The notes: generated by a model not told the origin, from the sequence alone. Positions 33,579 to 42,881 are shown, counted from the stretch's first letter. The stretch is DNA of 64,000 bases from JADLAT01 sp964348795 (GCA_964348795.1 CAYGDY010000006.1:45457-109456); one strand, 5' to 3'. Translations and numbers: made by a program.

Positions 33579-34787
33579 ATGAATGTGCTTTACTGTCACG
33601 ACAATGTCTATTTTCATTCCGAAATGGGAGATATTTACTCTTCGGGACAGTTTCCCTATTCTTATTTTGTGCCTTTTATAGAGGCTTTCGGGAATGTAAC
33701 GGTTATCGGGCGGGGACAGTATCTCAATAAAGATCGGGATATCAAAAAACTCAATGTGTGTCTGGGGCCTGCCATTGATTTTGCCTTGATGCCCAATATA
33801 AACTCTATATGCGGACTATGGAAATATTATGCGCTGGTGAACGAGAAGCTGGAACGGCTTGTCTCGGAGGCGGATGCTGTCATCATTCGCGCTGTGAGTG
33901 ATATCGGGTGGCTGGCCTTTCATCACGCCAAAAAGCAAAACAAACCCATCGCCATGGAGATGTCGGCCTGTGCCTGGGACAGTACGTGGAATCACGGGAG
34001 TCCCTATGGCAAATTGTATGCGCCTGTCCGGTATTATCGGGATAAAAAAATGACGGCGCAGGCCAGCCATGTGATTTATGTGAGTCAGCATTTTCTTCAG
34101 AAACGCTATGCCACGCAAGGCGTAACGGCCATGGCATCCAATGTCCGGATTGAAAGGCCCGATCCCGCTTTTTTGGTACGAAGGCTCGAAAAAATCCGTT
34201 CGCGTGGGCCGGATGATTTTATTGTGATCGGGTTGATTGGAACGCTGGGGCATAAACTCAAAGGGATTCATACGGCATTGCAAGCCTTGAAACATATGGA
34301 ACACCGGCGTCCCGCACAGTTTATTTTCAGGATTTTAGGGCCCGGGAATCCGGAGCCGTACCGTGCGGAGGCCGAGGCGCTGGGGCTTCAAGACCATGTG
34401 ATCTTCGACGGTACGATCCAGACAGGGGAAAAGGTTCTCGACTGGCTAATGAATGTGGATCTGTATATCCAGCCAAGTTTTCAGGAAGGCGTGCCCCGCG
34501 CTACAATCGAAGCCATGAGCAGGGGGTGTCCTGTGATCGGCTCTACGGCAGGCGGGATACCGGAGCTTTTGCCTTCACGGTGGCTTCACAAGCCCGGGGA
34601 TTACAAAAGACTCGCATCCTTGATGCTGGAAATGCTGGGCGATGCTGGCTTGCAGGAACAGGCCGCGCAGGAAAATTTTGAAAAATCAAAAGCGTATGCT
34701 TCAGAAATTTTGACGCCGATTCGTAAGAAATTCTGGGCAGATTTTGCATCCTATGCGCAGGGCCGGACACGCGAAAATGCTGTTTAA
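33579..34787 (+). CDS. Group 1 (GT4-like) glycosyltransferase
   Basis: 402 residues from ATG 33579 (MNVLYCHDNVYFHSEMG); the TTG at 33561 adds six residues without a better ribosome site. C-terminal Rossmann domain with FIVIGLIGTLGHKLKGIHTAL and the retaining-GT motif EGVPRATIEAMSRGCPVIGS followed by AGGIPELLP. Cytoplasmic, probably transfers a sugar from a nucleotide donor to a polysaccharide or lipid. Its end overlaps the MBOAT gene by 11 bases, so the two are coupled. Confidence 0.9.
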   Translation: MNVLYCHDNVYFHSEMGDIYSSGQFPYSYFVPFIEAFGNVTVIGRGQYLNKDRDIKKLNVCLGPAIDFALMPNINSICGLWKYYALVNEKLERLVSEADAVIIRAVSDIGWLAFHHAKKQNKPIAMEMSACAWDSTWNHGSPYGKLYAPVRYYRDKKMTAQASHVIYVSQHFLQKRYATQGVTAMASNVRIERPDPAFLVRRLEKIRSRGPDDFIVIGLIGTLGHKLKGIHTALQALKHMEHRRPAQFIFRILGPGNPEPYRAEAEALGLQDHVIFDGTIQTGEKVLDWLMNVDLYIQPSFQEGVPRATIEAMSRGCPVIGSTAGGIPELLPSRWLHKPGDYKRLASLMLEMLGDAGLQEQAAQENFEKSKAYASEILTPIRKKFWADFASYAQGRTRENAV

Positions 34788-36195
34788 TTCCTATATTTTT
34801 ATCCTGTTTTTTATGCCTTGTGCTGTTGCGGGGTATTATCTGTGTGATCTATGGTCTCCCCGCATGCGGCGGGCGTGGCTTTTGGCCTGTTCGATCTTGT
34901 TCTACGCTTGGGGGTCTTGCCTCTTTCTGGGGGTGTTACTGGGGTCTGTCTGTCTGAATTTCCTGATAGGACGGGCTGTAGGGCGCTACAGGAGCCGGAC
35001 TATTCTAGCTTGCGGTGTGGGTCTTAATCTCCTGCTTTTAGGGTATTACAAGTATTTCTGGTTTTTCCTGTCTTCATTTTTTCCGGCAGAGATTTCTGAA
35101 AATTATACGCAGTGGAGCCGTGTGGCCCTGCCCTTGGGGTTGTCTTTTATCACGTTCCAGCAACTGGCCTATCTTGTGGACACGTACAGACAAAAAACCG
35201 TGCCACAGACCTTGGGGGATCATTTCCAGTTCATCTTGTTTTTTCCGGTGCTTCTGGCAGGACCGCTGGTCCGGCAAGCCGTGCTGATGCCGCAGTTGAT
35301 GCGGGATCGCGTGCGGTTTGATGGGGATCTGGTTGGTAAAGGGCTCTTTTGTTTTATTCTGGGGCTTTGCAAAAAGCTGATGCTGGCCGATGTGATCGGG
35401 CGGCTGGTTGCCGGACCTGTTTTCGAGATGAGCACCCATGGTTCTTTGAGTTTTCCGCAGGCGTGGTATGGTGCTTTGGGGTATACACTGCAACTATATT
35501 TTGATTTTTCCAGCTATTCCGATATGGCGATCGGGGTTGCCCTGATGCTGGGGGTTGTTCTGCCTCCCAATTTTATGTCGCCTTACAAGGCCCTGAGTAT
35601 CAGTGACTTCTGGCGGCGCTGGCATATGACCCTGTCCCAGTTTCTACGGGATTATGTGTATATCCCTTTGGGGGGGAACCGGAAAGGGCCTGTATGGCGC
35701 TATAGTAATTTGATGATCACGATGCTTCTGGGTGGCCTCTGGCACGGGGCGGGCTGGACATTTATCATCTGGGGCGGGCTTCACGGATTGTATTTGTGCG
35801 TCAATCATTTCTGGTCTGCAATACAAAGGCCCTTGCCCCGTTTTATGGCATGGGGTCTGACATTTGTGGCTGTCATATTTGCGTGGGTTGTTTTCAGGGC
35901 TGAAACGCTGGAGTCTGCTTTACTGATCTGGCGAGCCATGCTCTGGCCGTTTTCCTTCTCTTTGCAGAATATGTCATGGGGCGGGGGTGGCGCTGTAATC
36001 GCAGGGTTTTGTGTGTTGTTTCTTTGTCCGAGTATCCCTGAATGGCTTGAAGGGCAGACGGGCGGGGCGAAAATCCCCTTGATCGGGCGTTGGACAGGTT
36101 CTGCCCTGCAAGGGCTGGTCATGGGAGGGCTGTTGTGGTTCTGCTGTCTTTTGATCCAGTTTTCCCAAAGTGAATTTTTATATTTTAATTTTTGA
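34777..36195 (+). CDS. MBOAT-family O-acyltransferase (AlgI/DltB-like)
   Basis: 472 residues from ATG 34777, which overlaps the preceding gene. About 11 membrane helices. Features of the AlgI group: LPLGLSFITFQQLAYLVDTYR, FFPVLLAGPLVRQAVLMPQ, YFDFSSYSDMAIGVALMLG, FWRRWHMTLSQFLRDYVYIPLGGNR, and GGLWHGAGWTFIIWGGLHG with the catalytic His. It moves acyl groups (often acetyl) across the membrane to a polysaccharide. The 11-base tail overlap with the SGNH-like gene suggests they work together. Confidence 0.93.
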   Translation: MLFNSYIFILFFMPCAVAGYYLCDLWSPRMRRAWLLACSILFYAWGSCLFLGVLLGSVCLNFLIGRAVGRYRSRTILACGVGLNLLLLGYYKYFWFFLSSFFPAEISENYTQWSRVALPLGLSFITFQQLAYLVDTYRQKTVPQTLGDHFQFILFFPVLLAGPLVRQAVLMPQLMRDRVRFDGDLVGKGLFCFILGLCKKLMLADVIGRLVAGPVFEMSTHGSLSFPQAWYGALGYTLQLYFDFSSYSDMAIGVALMLGVVLPPNFMSPYKALSISDFWRRWHMTLSQFLRDYVYIPLGGNRKGPVWRYSNLMITMLLGGLWHGAGWTFIIWGGLHGLYLCVNHFWSAIQRPLPRFMAWGLTFVAVIFAWVVFRAETLESALLIWRAMLWPFSFSLQNMSWGGGGAVIAGFCVLFLCPSIPEWLEGQTGGAKIPLIGRWTGSALQGLVMGGLLWFCCLLIQFSQSEFLYFNF

Positions 36196-37336
36196 GCAGG
36201 TCCCGATCCTGAACAGGATCGCTGGTTTTTGCGCAGGTGCCTTTGATTTTTTGCCAGAGGGCCTTGCTGTTTTTTTCGAGCATGTTTTTTATGATTTTAT
36301 TGCGGGCGCCGATATGGGATGTTGTCACAAGATTGTGGCCGGATACAACATCGTCTGTGATTCGGTGCATGACAGAGCGTCCATAGTGTATGCTGTCATG
36401 GTAGGCGCTATACGCTGTGATCAGCGAGGGATCACTTTGAAAATCATAAATTTTGACATTGGGATACGGGGCCAGCTGTTGGAGGACCTGTGTCCGGAAG
36501 GCCATAATAGGCTCCAGCACACCGGCTTTTTGATACTCGACAAACTGTACCAGGGAATAGGGCGGAAAATACAGTACAAACCGGATATCGGGATGGGCCT
36601 GAACGGGCGTGACGATATTGTGAGAGATTTGCGCCGAAGCGGTTGAAAAATCAAAGTCCTGCAAGCGGGCTATCCGGTCAAAGAGTCCTTGTCCGCAATA
36701 GATCTGGGCGATGGTATCCAGCCCTGCGGGGAGATCCTTGAAGCGGGCGGGGCGTGCAAGGGCTTCATAGCGGAACCGTGTCGTTTCGGAATAGCGTTTT
36801 CCATCGGGAGAAAAACGATCCGGCAATTGCCGGAGCAAACGGTAAAAGCTCTGGAAAGAAAAAATATACGTCAAGTCTCTGGACGGAGAATGGGAAAACA
36901 GATGTCCGGGGAACTGCTCCCAGCGGATGCTTTGCAAGTCCCCTGTAAAAGAGGCGGGATCAAGTCCCCAGAGAATCTGTTCCGGTGGTTTTTCAAGGTC
37001 CAGAAGTGTTTCAAGCATCCGGCGTTGTTCGTAGCCTGTGCCACCCGTCAGGAGATAGCGGGAAATATCCTGTCCTGTCTTTTGCCGGTAATATCCTTCA
37101 TCAAAATCCTGCACGACAGAGGTGCCAAGGATGGCATGCGGGGATGTGTGGTGCAGGATCATGCCAGGCATGGCAAAACGGCTCTCGCTATCATAAAAAT
37201 CCCGTGTTTCGGGCGGACGGAGGATATGAAGCGGATCTTCCAGAAAGACGGCACCGGCCATCAAAAAACAGCACAGGGAAAATCCCACCAAGGGGAAAAC
37301 CAAGGCCCTGAAACTGTTTTTTTGTAATGATTTCAT
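36185..37336 (-). CDS. SGNH-like membrane-anchored protein, probable acyltransferase partner
   Basis: 383 residues. One N-terminal membrane helix (about 12-31), then a periplasmic domain. AILGTSVVQDF near residue 70 fits the Ser of an SGNH block I, and AYHDSIHYG near residue 310 fits the Asp-x-x-His block V, the same pair as in AlgX/AlgJ and DltD, the usual partners of MBOAT proteins. Next-door convergent MBOAT supports this. No close family was recognised between these blocks, so the enzymatic call is inference. Confidence 0.65.
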   Translation of the reverse strand: MKSLQKNSFRALVFPLVGFSLCCFLMAGAVFLEDPLHILRPPETRDFYDSESRFAMPGMILHHTSPHAILGTSVVQDFDEGYYRQKTGQDISRYLLTGGTGYEQRRMLETLLDLEKPPEQILWGLDPASFTGDLQSIRWEQFPGHLFSHSPSRDLTYIFSFQSFYRLLRQLPDRFSPDGKRYSETTRFRYEALARPARFKDLPAGLDTIAQIYCGQGLFDRIARLQDFDFSTASAQISHNIVTPVQAHPDIRFVLYFPPYSLVQFVEYQKAGVLEPIMAFRTQVLQQLAPYPNVKIYDFQSDPSLITAYSAYHDSIHYGRSVMHRITDDVVSGHNLVTTSHIGARNKIIKNMLEKNSKALWQKIKGTCAKTSDPVQDRDLLKN

Positions 37337-37430
37337 AAAATTGTATCTATAATTAAGGGCCTATAAATCCCCCCTAGCATACAATAAACGTAAGGGTAAG
37401 AAATAATAAAAAAACGGGGATTTGGGGCGA

Positions 37431-39965
37431 ATGACTGTTCAGGAGAGTATTTCTTCTTTAGAGACCGGCTTTATTGCAGGATGTACATGTCCGGCGTGTC
37501 AGGGAGGCTGGGGCGTTTCGGTTGATCCTGTTCAGGATGTCGCTGTGTTTGGTGGCATAACGAGTGCGCCCTCCACTTATGGGACGGCTGACCAGATGGC
37601 CACCCAGCTTGTCAGCGGGTATTGGCAGTTTAATGGCTGGGATGCCCATCAATGGGGCACTGCAACCGTCACATATAGTTTGTCGAACGGTTATACGAGC
37701 GCGGAAAAAGACAGTTTCCGGATGGTCTTTAATTTATGGGCCGATGTCGCCGATATTGCTTTTCAGGAAGTGGTAAGTGGCGCACAAAACACAATTCTGG
37801 AAGGGACTGACGGGGGAGCATGGTCCGGCAACACTTCCTACAATCCCTCCACCATGGATATGGTCAGCAATACCATCTCCATCGATACCGATACCAGTAG
37901 TTGGTCGAATCTCACGACTATTGGCGGGTACGGGGTTCAAACGATTCTCCATGAAATCGGACATTCTCTGGGCCTAGGCCATGCCGGAAACTATAACGGA
38001 AGTGTCAACTATGACACGCAAGTGGCGTATTTGAATGACAACCGCCAGTACAGTTTGATGTCCTACAACAATGCCAATCTCTTGGGTACGGATCACTGGG
38101 CCCAGAACGGTGTGTGGCAATATGCCGCAACCCCTATGTTGTACGACATTATGGCTATACAGCAGATCTATGGCGCCAATACGGCCACCCGCTCCGGAGA
38201 CACAGTCTATGGTTTTAACAGCAATGCGGGTTATGCACAGTATGATTTGACGGTCTCCAGTGCGCCGTTTGCGATCTGGGATGGGGCTGGGAACGATACT
38301 CTGGACTTATCCGGCTACAGCACGAACCAGACGATCACGCTGGTTGCAGGGAATTTTACCAGCGCAGGCTATATGACGAACAACATTGTGATTGCCTATA
38401 ATGTGGTCATTGAAAATGCGATTGGGGGCTCTGGAAACGACACAATATACGGCAACAGCGCCCATAATATCCTGCGGGGCGGGCTTGGGAACGATACGCT
38501 TTTCACTGATGGCGGAAACGACACTGTGAATGGCGAGGGTGGCACCGATACAGTCATGTTCAGCTATGACGTCAGTGGTTTTTTGGTGACGCTGGTGGAT
38601 AGTGTGACCGTGACACTTCAGCATCTGGCCGGAACTCTGGGAACCGATACTATTACAAATGTTGAGAGTTTCAATTTCAACGGCACGGTCATGACCTTTG
38701 CCGAAGTCTCGGCTTTGGGGGTTGTGCCCGAAACCTATACAGTGTTCTTTAAAGTGGGAACGGCAAAGTATTTTGCGAACTCTACGGCATTGGGGACGGA
38801 TACGCTGACGGCAACAGAGCTGGGTGTTGCGGGCCTGTCTGGTAATATTGCGACCTTTGTCAGAGGGCTGAACAGCCTTGATATTTCCATTTTGAATGCC
38901 AGCGCGCCCGAGAAATTCTTTCTTTATGGCACGGGCAGTAACGACACGATTACCCTTTCCGGAACCCATGCGAATCTGGATATGGTGTTCAATGGATATG
39001 CCGGCAATGATACGGTGACCATTACGAGCGTTGTCGGGGATGATACCCTGTATGGCGGGGCAGGCAATGATATTCTTTCCGGCGGGGCAGGCAATGATGT
39101 GCTCAAGGGCGAAGCCGACAATGACACCCTGAACGGTGATGCCGGAAATGATACGCTTTACGGCGGGACAGGAACGGATATCCTCAATGGCGGAACCGAT
39201 AATGACCTCCTGTACGGTGAAGCGGGGAACGATACCCTGCACGGCGATGCGGGCAATGATACCCTGCGCGGGGATGCAGGAGATGATGTGCTTTACGGGG
39301 ATGCCGGTGCAGATTTTCTGATTGGCGGGGCCGACAACGATACCTTGTACGGCGGGGCGGATAATGATTATCTGAGTGGGGAAGCCGGAAACGACACACT
39401 GTATGGCGAAGCCGGAATCGACACGCTGTATGGGTATGCCGGAAATGATGTGCTCTATGGCGGGGATAATAATGATGCGCTCTATGGCGGGGATCACAAC
39501 GACACACTGTACGGTGGAAACGGGAATGATGGTCTCCGAGGAGATACGGGCGATGATACCCTGTATGGTGAGGCCGGAAACGATAATCTGTACGGTTATG
39601 ATGGGAATGACACGCTTTCCGGCGGGGCGGGACTGGATACGCTCTATGGCGGCGCGGGGGTCGACACCTTTGTGTTTGAGGTCGCAGGGCTGGACGGGAC
39701 GCTGGATTACGTCAGGGATTTCAGTGTTGTCCAAGGAGACAAAATTAATATTTCCAATATTTTGAGTGGTTTTACGGCGGGTGTCAGTGATATCGACAAT
39801 TTTGTAACCTTTGGGGCTATCAACGCCAAGGGTGAAATCGGGATGCTCGTAGACCGTGATGGGCTGGGTGGGGCTTTTGGCGCGGTGGGTGTGGCAAAAC
39901 TTTTGACAGGCGGTGTCGCATTGGATGCCCAGACTCTCTACGATAGTGGTCAAATTCTGGTGTAG
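37431..39965 (+). CDS. Serralysin-type (M10) metalloprotease with RTX repeats
   Basis: 844 residues from ATG 37431. The protease domain holds HEIGHSLGLGH (residues 174-184, zinc ligands) and a SLMSYN Met-turn about 45 residues later, as in serralysins. A peptidase_M10_C-type beta region follows, then about 20 Gly/Asp-rich RTX nonapeptides (GGxGxDxL; 39,030-39,660). The last ~100 residues (GLDGTLDYVRDFS, DGLGG, LDAQTLYDSGQILV) are the type I secretion target. There is no Sec signal. The start holds CTCPAC (residues 18-23), the only Cys in the protein. It is secreted and Ca2+-bound. The T1SS genes are not here. Confidence 0.93.
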   Translation: MTVQESISSLETGFIAGCTCPACQGGWGVSVDPVQDVAVFGGITSAPSTYGTADQMATQLVSGYWQFNGWDAHQWGTATVTYSLSNGYTSAEKDSFRMVFNLWADVADIAFQEVVSGAQNTILEGTDGGAWSGNTSYNPSTMDMVSNTISIDTDTSSWSNLTTIGGYGVQTILHEIGHSLGLGHAGNYNGSVNYDTQVAYLNDNRQYSLMSYNNANLLGTDHWAQNGVWQYAATPMLYDIMAIQQIYGANTATRSGDTVYGFNSNAGYAQYDLTVSSAPFAIWDGAGNDTLDLSGYSTNQTITLVAGNFTSAGYMTNNIVIAYNVVIENAIGGSGNDTIYGNSAHNILRGGLGNDTLFTDGGNDTVNGEGGTDTVMFSYDVSGFLVTLVDSVTVTLQHLAGTLGTDTITNVESFNFNGTVMTFAEVSALGVVPETYTVFFKVGTAKYFANSTALGTDTLTATELGVAGLSGNIATFVRGLNSLDISILNASAPEKFFLYGTGSNDTITLSGTHANLDMVFNGYAGNDTVTITSVVGDDTLYGGAGNDILSGGAGNDVLKGEADNDTLNGDAGNDTLYGGTGTDILNGGTDNDLLYGEAGNDTLHGDAGNDTLRGDAGDDVLYGDAGADFLIGGADNDTLYGGADNDYLSGEAGNDTLYGEAGIDTLYGYAGNDVLYGGDNNDALYGGDHNDTLYGGNGNDGLRGDTGDDTLYGEAGNDNLYGYDGNDTLSGGAGLDTLYGGAGVDTFVFEVAGLDGTLDYVRDFSVVQGDKINISNILSGFTAGVSDIDNFVTFGAINAKGEIGMLVDRDGLGGAFGAVGVAKLLTGGVALDAQTLYDSGQILV
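39030..39660 (+). repeat. RTX nonapeptide repeat DNA in the metalloprotease gene
   Basis: A tract of about 27-base units coding for GGxGxDxLY-type repeats (GGAGND, GDAGND, GEAGND). Local unit variants differ mainly at third positions and in the first residue. The DNA is repetitive enough to allow recombination or copy-number change. Confidence 0.85.
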
Positions 39966-40071
39966 GAGGAGAGGGTCCTATACCTAAGAGATTTTGATTA
40001 TTAAGAAAAAATTAAGAGAAAAATATTTATTATGAATAATACATATCACATAAATAAAAAAGGGCCGGATC

Positions 40072-41913
40072 ATGAGCAACGATAAAAACAAAAAAGATAA
40101 AGAAGATCAGATAGATAAGAAAAACGAGGCGAGCTCTGCGCTCCGCGCCTTGAATGCCCTTCTGCACGAGAATAGTCATCATGACAAACATGAGCACGCG
40201 CACGGGCGTCACCGTGGCCATGGCCACAAGCATGATGATCATGATGATAAAGACGGTGATGGTGACGATGACGATGGGGGGGATACCGTGACGGTTACGG
40301 CCCCTCTGGTCAATGTGGGCCCTGTCGCGCAGGCTGATGCGGTCACAGGTCTGGAGGATAATACCGTCAGCGGCAATGTGCTGGCGGATAACGGCCATGG
40401 GGCGGACAGCGATGTGGATGGCGGGGTGTTAAGCGTGGTGCCACAGGTCCTGACGACGGTGAATGGCGGGACGGTGACTTTGCTGGCCGATGGAAATTTC
40501 GTGTATACACCGGCCTTGAATTATAACGGGCCCGACAGTTTTATCTATAATGTGCTGGATGGGCAAGGTGGGAGCGCGACAGGGACTGTGAGCCTGACGA
40601 TTGTATCCGTGAATGACGGCCCTGTCACGCAGGCTGATGCGGTTACAGGTCTGGAGGATAATACCGTCAGCGGTAATGTGCTGGTGGATAATGGTCATGG
40701 GGCGGACAGCGATGTGGATGGCGGGGTGTTAAGTGTGGTGCCACAGGTCCTGACGACGGTGAATGGCGGGACGGTGACCTTGCTGGCCAATGGTTCGTTT
40801 ACGTATTTGCCGCTTGCGGGATATCACGGTGTTGATACTTTCGATTACACACTTCTGGATGGTCAGGGGGGGAGTGTAATCGGGATGGTGACCTTGAGCC
40901 TTGAGACCAATAATATCGTAGGAATGCTCACAGACGATGCCCTCAACGGCACAGCTTTGAATGACGACATGGATGCGCTGGCCGGCAACGATCTTGTGCA
41001 TGCTGGTGCCGGAAACGACACTGTTCTGGGTGGTGATGGCGCGGATGCCCTGTACGGAGAAGAGGGGCAGGATACGCTTGTCGGCGGGGACAAGAACGAT
41101 GTCCTTGAAGGCGGGGCAGGGGATGATATCCTCTTTGGGGATGCCGGTGCGGACATTGTAAGGGGCGATCTGGGGGTCGATATTTTACATGGCGGGGCGG
41201 AGAATGATTTCCTGTATGGGGGAGACGAAGCCGATACCCTTTATGGGGACTCAGGGAATGATACTTTGTACGGCGATGCTGGCAATGACCTGTTGTATGC
41301 CGGTGAGGGTGATGATTCTGTTTCTGGTGGTACCGATGATGATACGCTGTATGGTGAAGCCGGAAGCGATATTTTGAACGGGGATACGGGCAATGATACA
41401 ATCTATGCCGGTGACGGGGCCGATGTGGTATACGGGGCCGATGGAAATGATGTGATCTATGGCGGCTTGGGAAAAGACGTTCTGACCGGAAATGCAGGGC
41501 ATGATGTACTGTATGGAGACGGTGATATGGATACGCTGTATGGCTATGACGGGAATGATCTTCTGGTCGGTGGGGCCGGAGAAGATACCCTCTGGGGGAT
41601 GGTGGGGGCGGATACCTTCAAGTTCAGTACGGCGGATATGGACGGCACGATTAACCGAATTCGGGATTTTAAAGTTTCGGATGGGGATAAATTGGATGTC
41701 GCCGATATTCTGGTGGGTTTTACCCAAGGAGTCAGCCATATCGCGGATTTCGTGAAATTTACAGGTCCCAACAGTGCAGGCGATGTGAGCCTCAGCGTTG
41801 ACCGTGACGGGACGGGCGGGGCGTATGCTTCCGTCTTTGTTGCAAAACTCAGTGCACCAGGGGGGGCTTTGGATGCGCAGACCCTGCTCGACACGGGCGT
41901 TTTACTTGTTTAG
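40072..41913 (+). CDS. RTX surface protein with His/Asp-rich N-terminus and two Ig/cadherin-like repeats
   Basis: 613 residues. Residues 1-26 are charged (KKDKEDQIDKKN). About 35-72 form a His/Lys/Asp-rich stretch (HHDKHEHAHGRHRGHGHKHD and DDHDDKDGDGDDDD) that could bind metal. Two nearly identical ~100-residue cadherin-like repeats follow (EDNTVSGNVL...GGTVTLL; about 82-280), then RTX nonapeptides (about 310-510). The C-terminus (GADTFKFSTADMDGTIN, LDAQTLLDTGVLLV) resembles that of the protease, so both are probably sent out by the same type I system. A likely adhesin or matrix protein. Confidence 0.88.
   Translation: MSNDKNKKDKEDQIDKKNEASSALRALNALLHENSHHDKHEHAHGRHRGHGHKHDDHDDKDGDGDDDDGGDTVTVTAPLVNVGPVAQADAVTGLEDNTVSGNVLADNGHGADSDVDGGVLSVVPQVLTTVNGGTVTLLADGNFVYTPALNYNGPDSFIYNVLDGQGGSATGTVSLTIVSVNDGPVTQADAVTGLEDNTVSGNVLVDNGHGADSDVDGGVLSVVPQVLTTVNGGTVTLLANGSFTYLPLAGYHGVDTFDYTLLDGQGGSVIGMVTLSLETNNIVGMLTDDALNGTALNDDMDALAGNDLVHAGAGNDTVLGGDGADALYGEEGQDTLVGGDKNDVLEGGAGDDILFGDAGADIVRGDLGVDILHGGAENDFLYGGDEADTLYGDSGNDTLYGDAGNDLLYAGEGDDSVSGGTDDDTLYGEAGSDILNGDTGNDTIYAGDGADVVYGADGNDVIYGGLGKDVLTGNAGHDVLYGDGDMDTLYGYDGNDLLVGGAGEDTLWGMVGADTFKFSTADMDGTINRIRDFKVSDGDKLDVADILVGFTQGVSHIADFVKFTGPNSAGDVSLSVDRDGTGGAYASVFVAKLSAPGGALDAQTLLDTGVLLV
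40321..40493 (+). repeat. Tandem coding repeat, copy 1 of 2
   Basis: This 173-base stretch has a second copy exactly 300 bases downstream. I count nine differences, all transitions, so the copies are a recent duplication or are kept similar by gene conversion. Confidence 0.9.
40621..40793 (+). repeat. Tandem coding repeat, copy 2 of 2
   Basis: Copy of 40321-40493 at a 300-base period. The two copies diverge after the GGTVTLLA codons, where the domain ends become unlike. Confidence 0.9.
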
Positions 41914-41984
41914 AGCGTTGACCGTTTAGCGTGAATCGCTTCACCCGTTGTGCATGATCGTTTATGGTTCCCTTTTTGCCGGTC

Positions 41985-42027
41985 CCCCCGTGTATGTCCG
42001 TTTTGTTTCACAAAACGCTCACGGGGG
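41985..42027. terminator. Long GC-rich hairpin between convergent genes
   Basis: Outer stem CCCCCGTG (41985-41992) with CACGGGGG (42020-42027), inner stem CGTTTTG (41999-42005) with CAAAACG (42011-42017), loop TTTCA. There is no T tract, so it is a weak or bidirectional terminator, or a palindromic repeat unit. It lies between the RTX gene and the cytochrome gene, which converge. Confidence 0.45.
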
Positions 42028-42060
42028 TAACGAGGGGGGAGGATCGGCCTGATTTGACAT

Positions 42061-42753
42061 TCAGTGTTGCGGGGCTTTTTTGTCCTTGGTTTCCGGCGTA
42101 GAAGATTCAGCCGGTGCTGGAGCGTCTCCCGATTTGTCTTCTTCTGCAGGTTTTTCTGCTTCTGTTGCCGGAGGGGGTGGCGCCAATTCAGCCGCTTCCT
42201 TGGCGATATCGGCCTCGCCAGGCAAAGGCGCTGGAGAAGGAGAGAGGGTTCTGAGCCATGCAATAAGGGCCGCACGATCTTCTGTTTTTTTAAGTCCGGC
42301 AAAGGTCATTTTCGTGCCTGAAACAAAATCTTTGGGTTTGTAGAGGAAATGGTTCAGAGCGTTGTAATCCCACTGCCCTCCGGCTTTTTCCATACCGGCT
42401 GAGTACGAAAAGCCCGCTTTTTTGCCTTTGTCGCGTCCCACAAGGCTCCACAGGTTCGGCCCGACCTTATCGGCCCCGCCATTGTCGAACGAATGACAGG
42501 CCGCACACGCCTTGGAAATTTTCTCACCTTTGGTCACATCTGCGCTCGCGAGGAGTCGCAAAACGGGCTCTGGGCCAGCCGTTTTGGCGGGACCTCCCGC
42601 CCCGCCCCCGCCTTCCGCCGCTTCTACAGGGACAGCATCCTGAGCAAGCGCTTTGGGAGACACAAGATTTTCCGATATAAAGCCGCTGAGCATGGCCACA
42701 ATGCCCGCTATCAAAACAGCCGCAAAGGCTTTGTTGAATGTAAAACTGTTCAT
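42061..42753 (-). CDS. Membrane-anchored class I cytochrome c
   Basis: 230 residues. N-terminal helix (about 10-27) anchors or exports the protein. The haem motif CAACHSFDNGGADKVGPNLW is at about residue 84, with the sixth-ligand Met in GTKMTFAGLKK, and a typical RAALIAWLRTLS end. The C-terminal 60 residues are Pro/Glu/Ala-rich low complexity. This is the CycM-like (c552) type of membrane-bound electron carrier. It is divergent from pheA. Confidence 0.92.
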   Translation of the reverse strand: MNSFTFNKAFAAVLIAGIVAMLSGFISENLVSPKALAQDAVPVEAAEGGGGAGGPAKTAGPEPVLRLLASADVTKGEKISKACAACHSFDNGGADKVGPNLWSLVGRDKGKKAGFSYSAGMEKAGGQWDYNALNHFLYKPKDFVSGTKMTFAGLKKTEDRAALIAWLRTLSPSPAPLPGEADIAKEAAELAPPPPATEAEKPAEEDKSGDAPAPAESSTPETKDKKAPQH

Positions 42754-42881
42754 GGGGAGAAGGATGCTTTCTTGAGAGTTGGACGTTCGTTGAAATTATA
42801 TCATGTTAAAACCGCTTGTCGACAAGAGATATGTTCTATGCCTATAGTCTTCGCGTGCGTTTTTTAACAGAAGGTAGAAAA

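Noticed and set aside
39030..39660. Regular short repeats in the RTX gene considered as a CRISPR array
   Set aside because: The units are in-frame Gly/Asp codons without spacers; they encode RTX nonapeptides.
38307..39953. 548-codon minus-strand frame opposite the RTX protease
   Set aside because: A long antisense frame produced by the 27-base RTX repeat; its translation is a periodic Ile/Val/Pro-rich sequence, and the plus-strand protein has a complete zinc site and RTX repeats.
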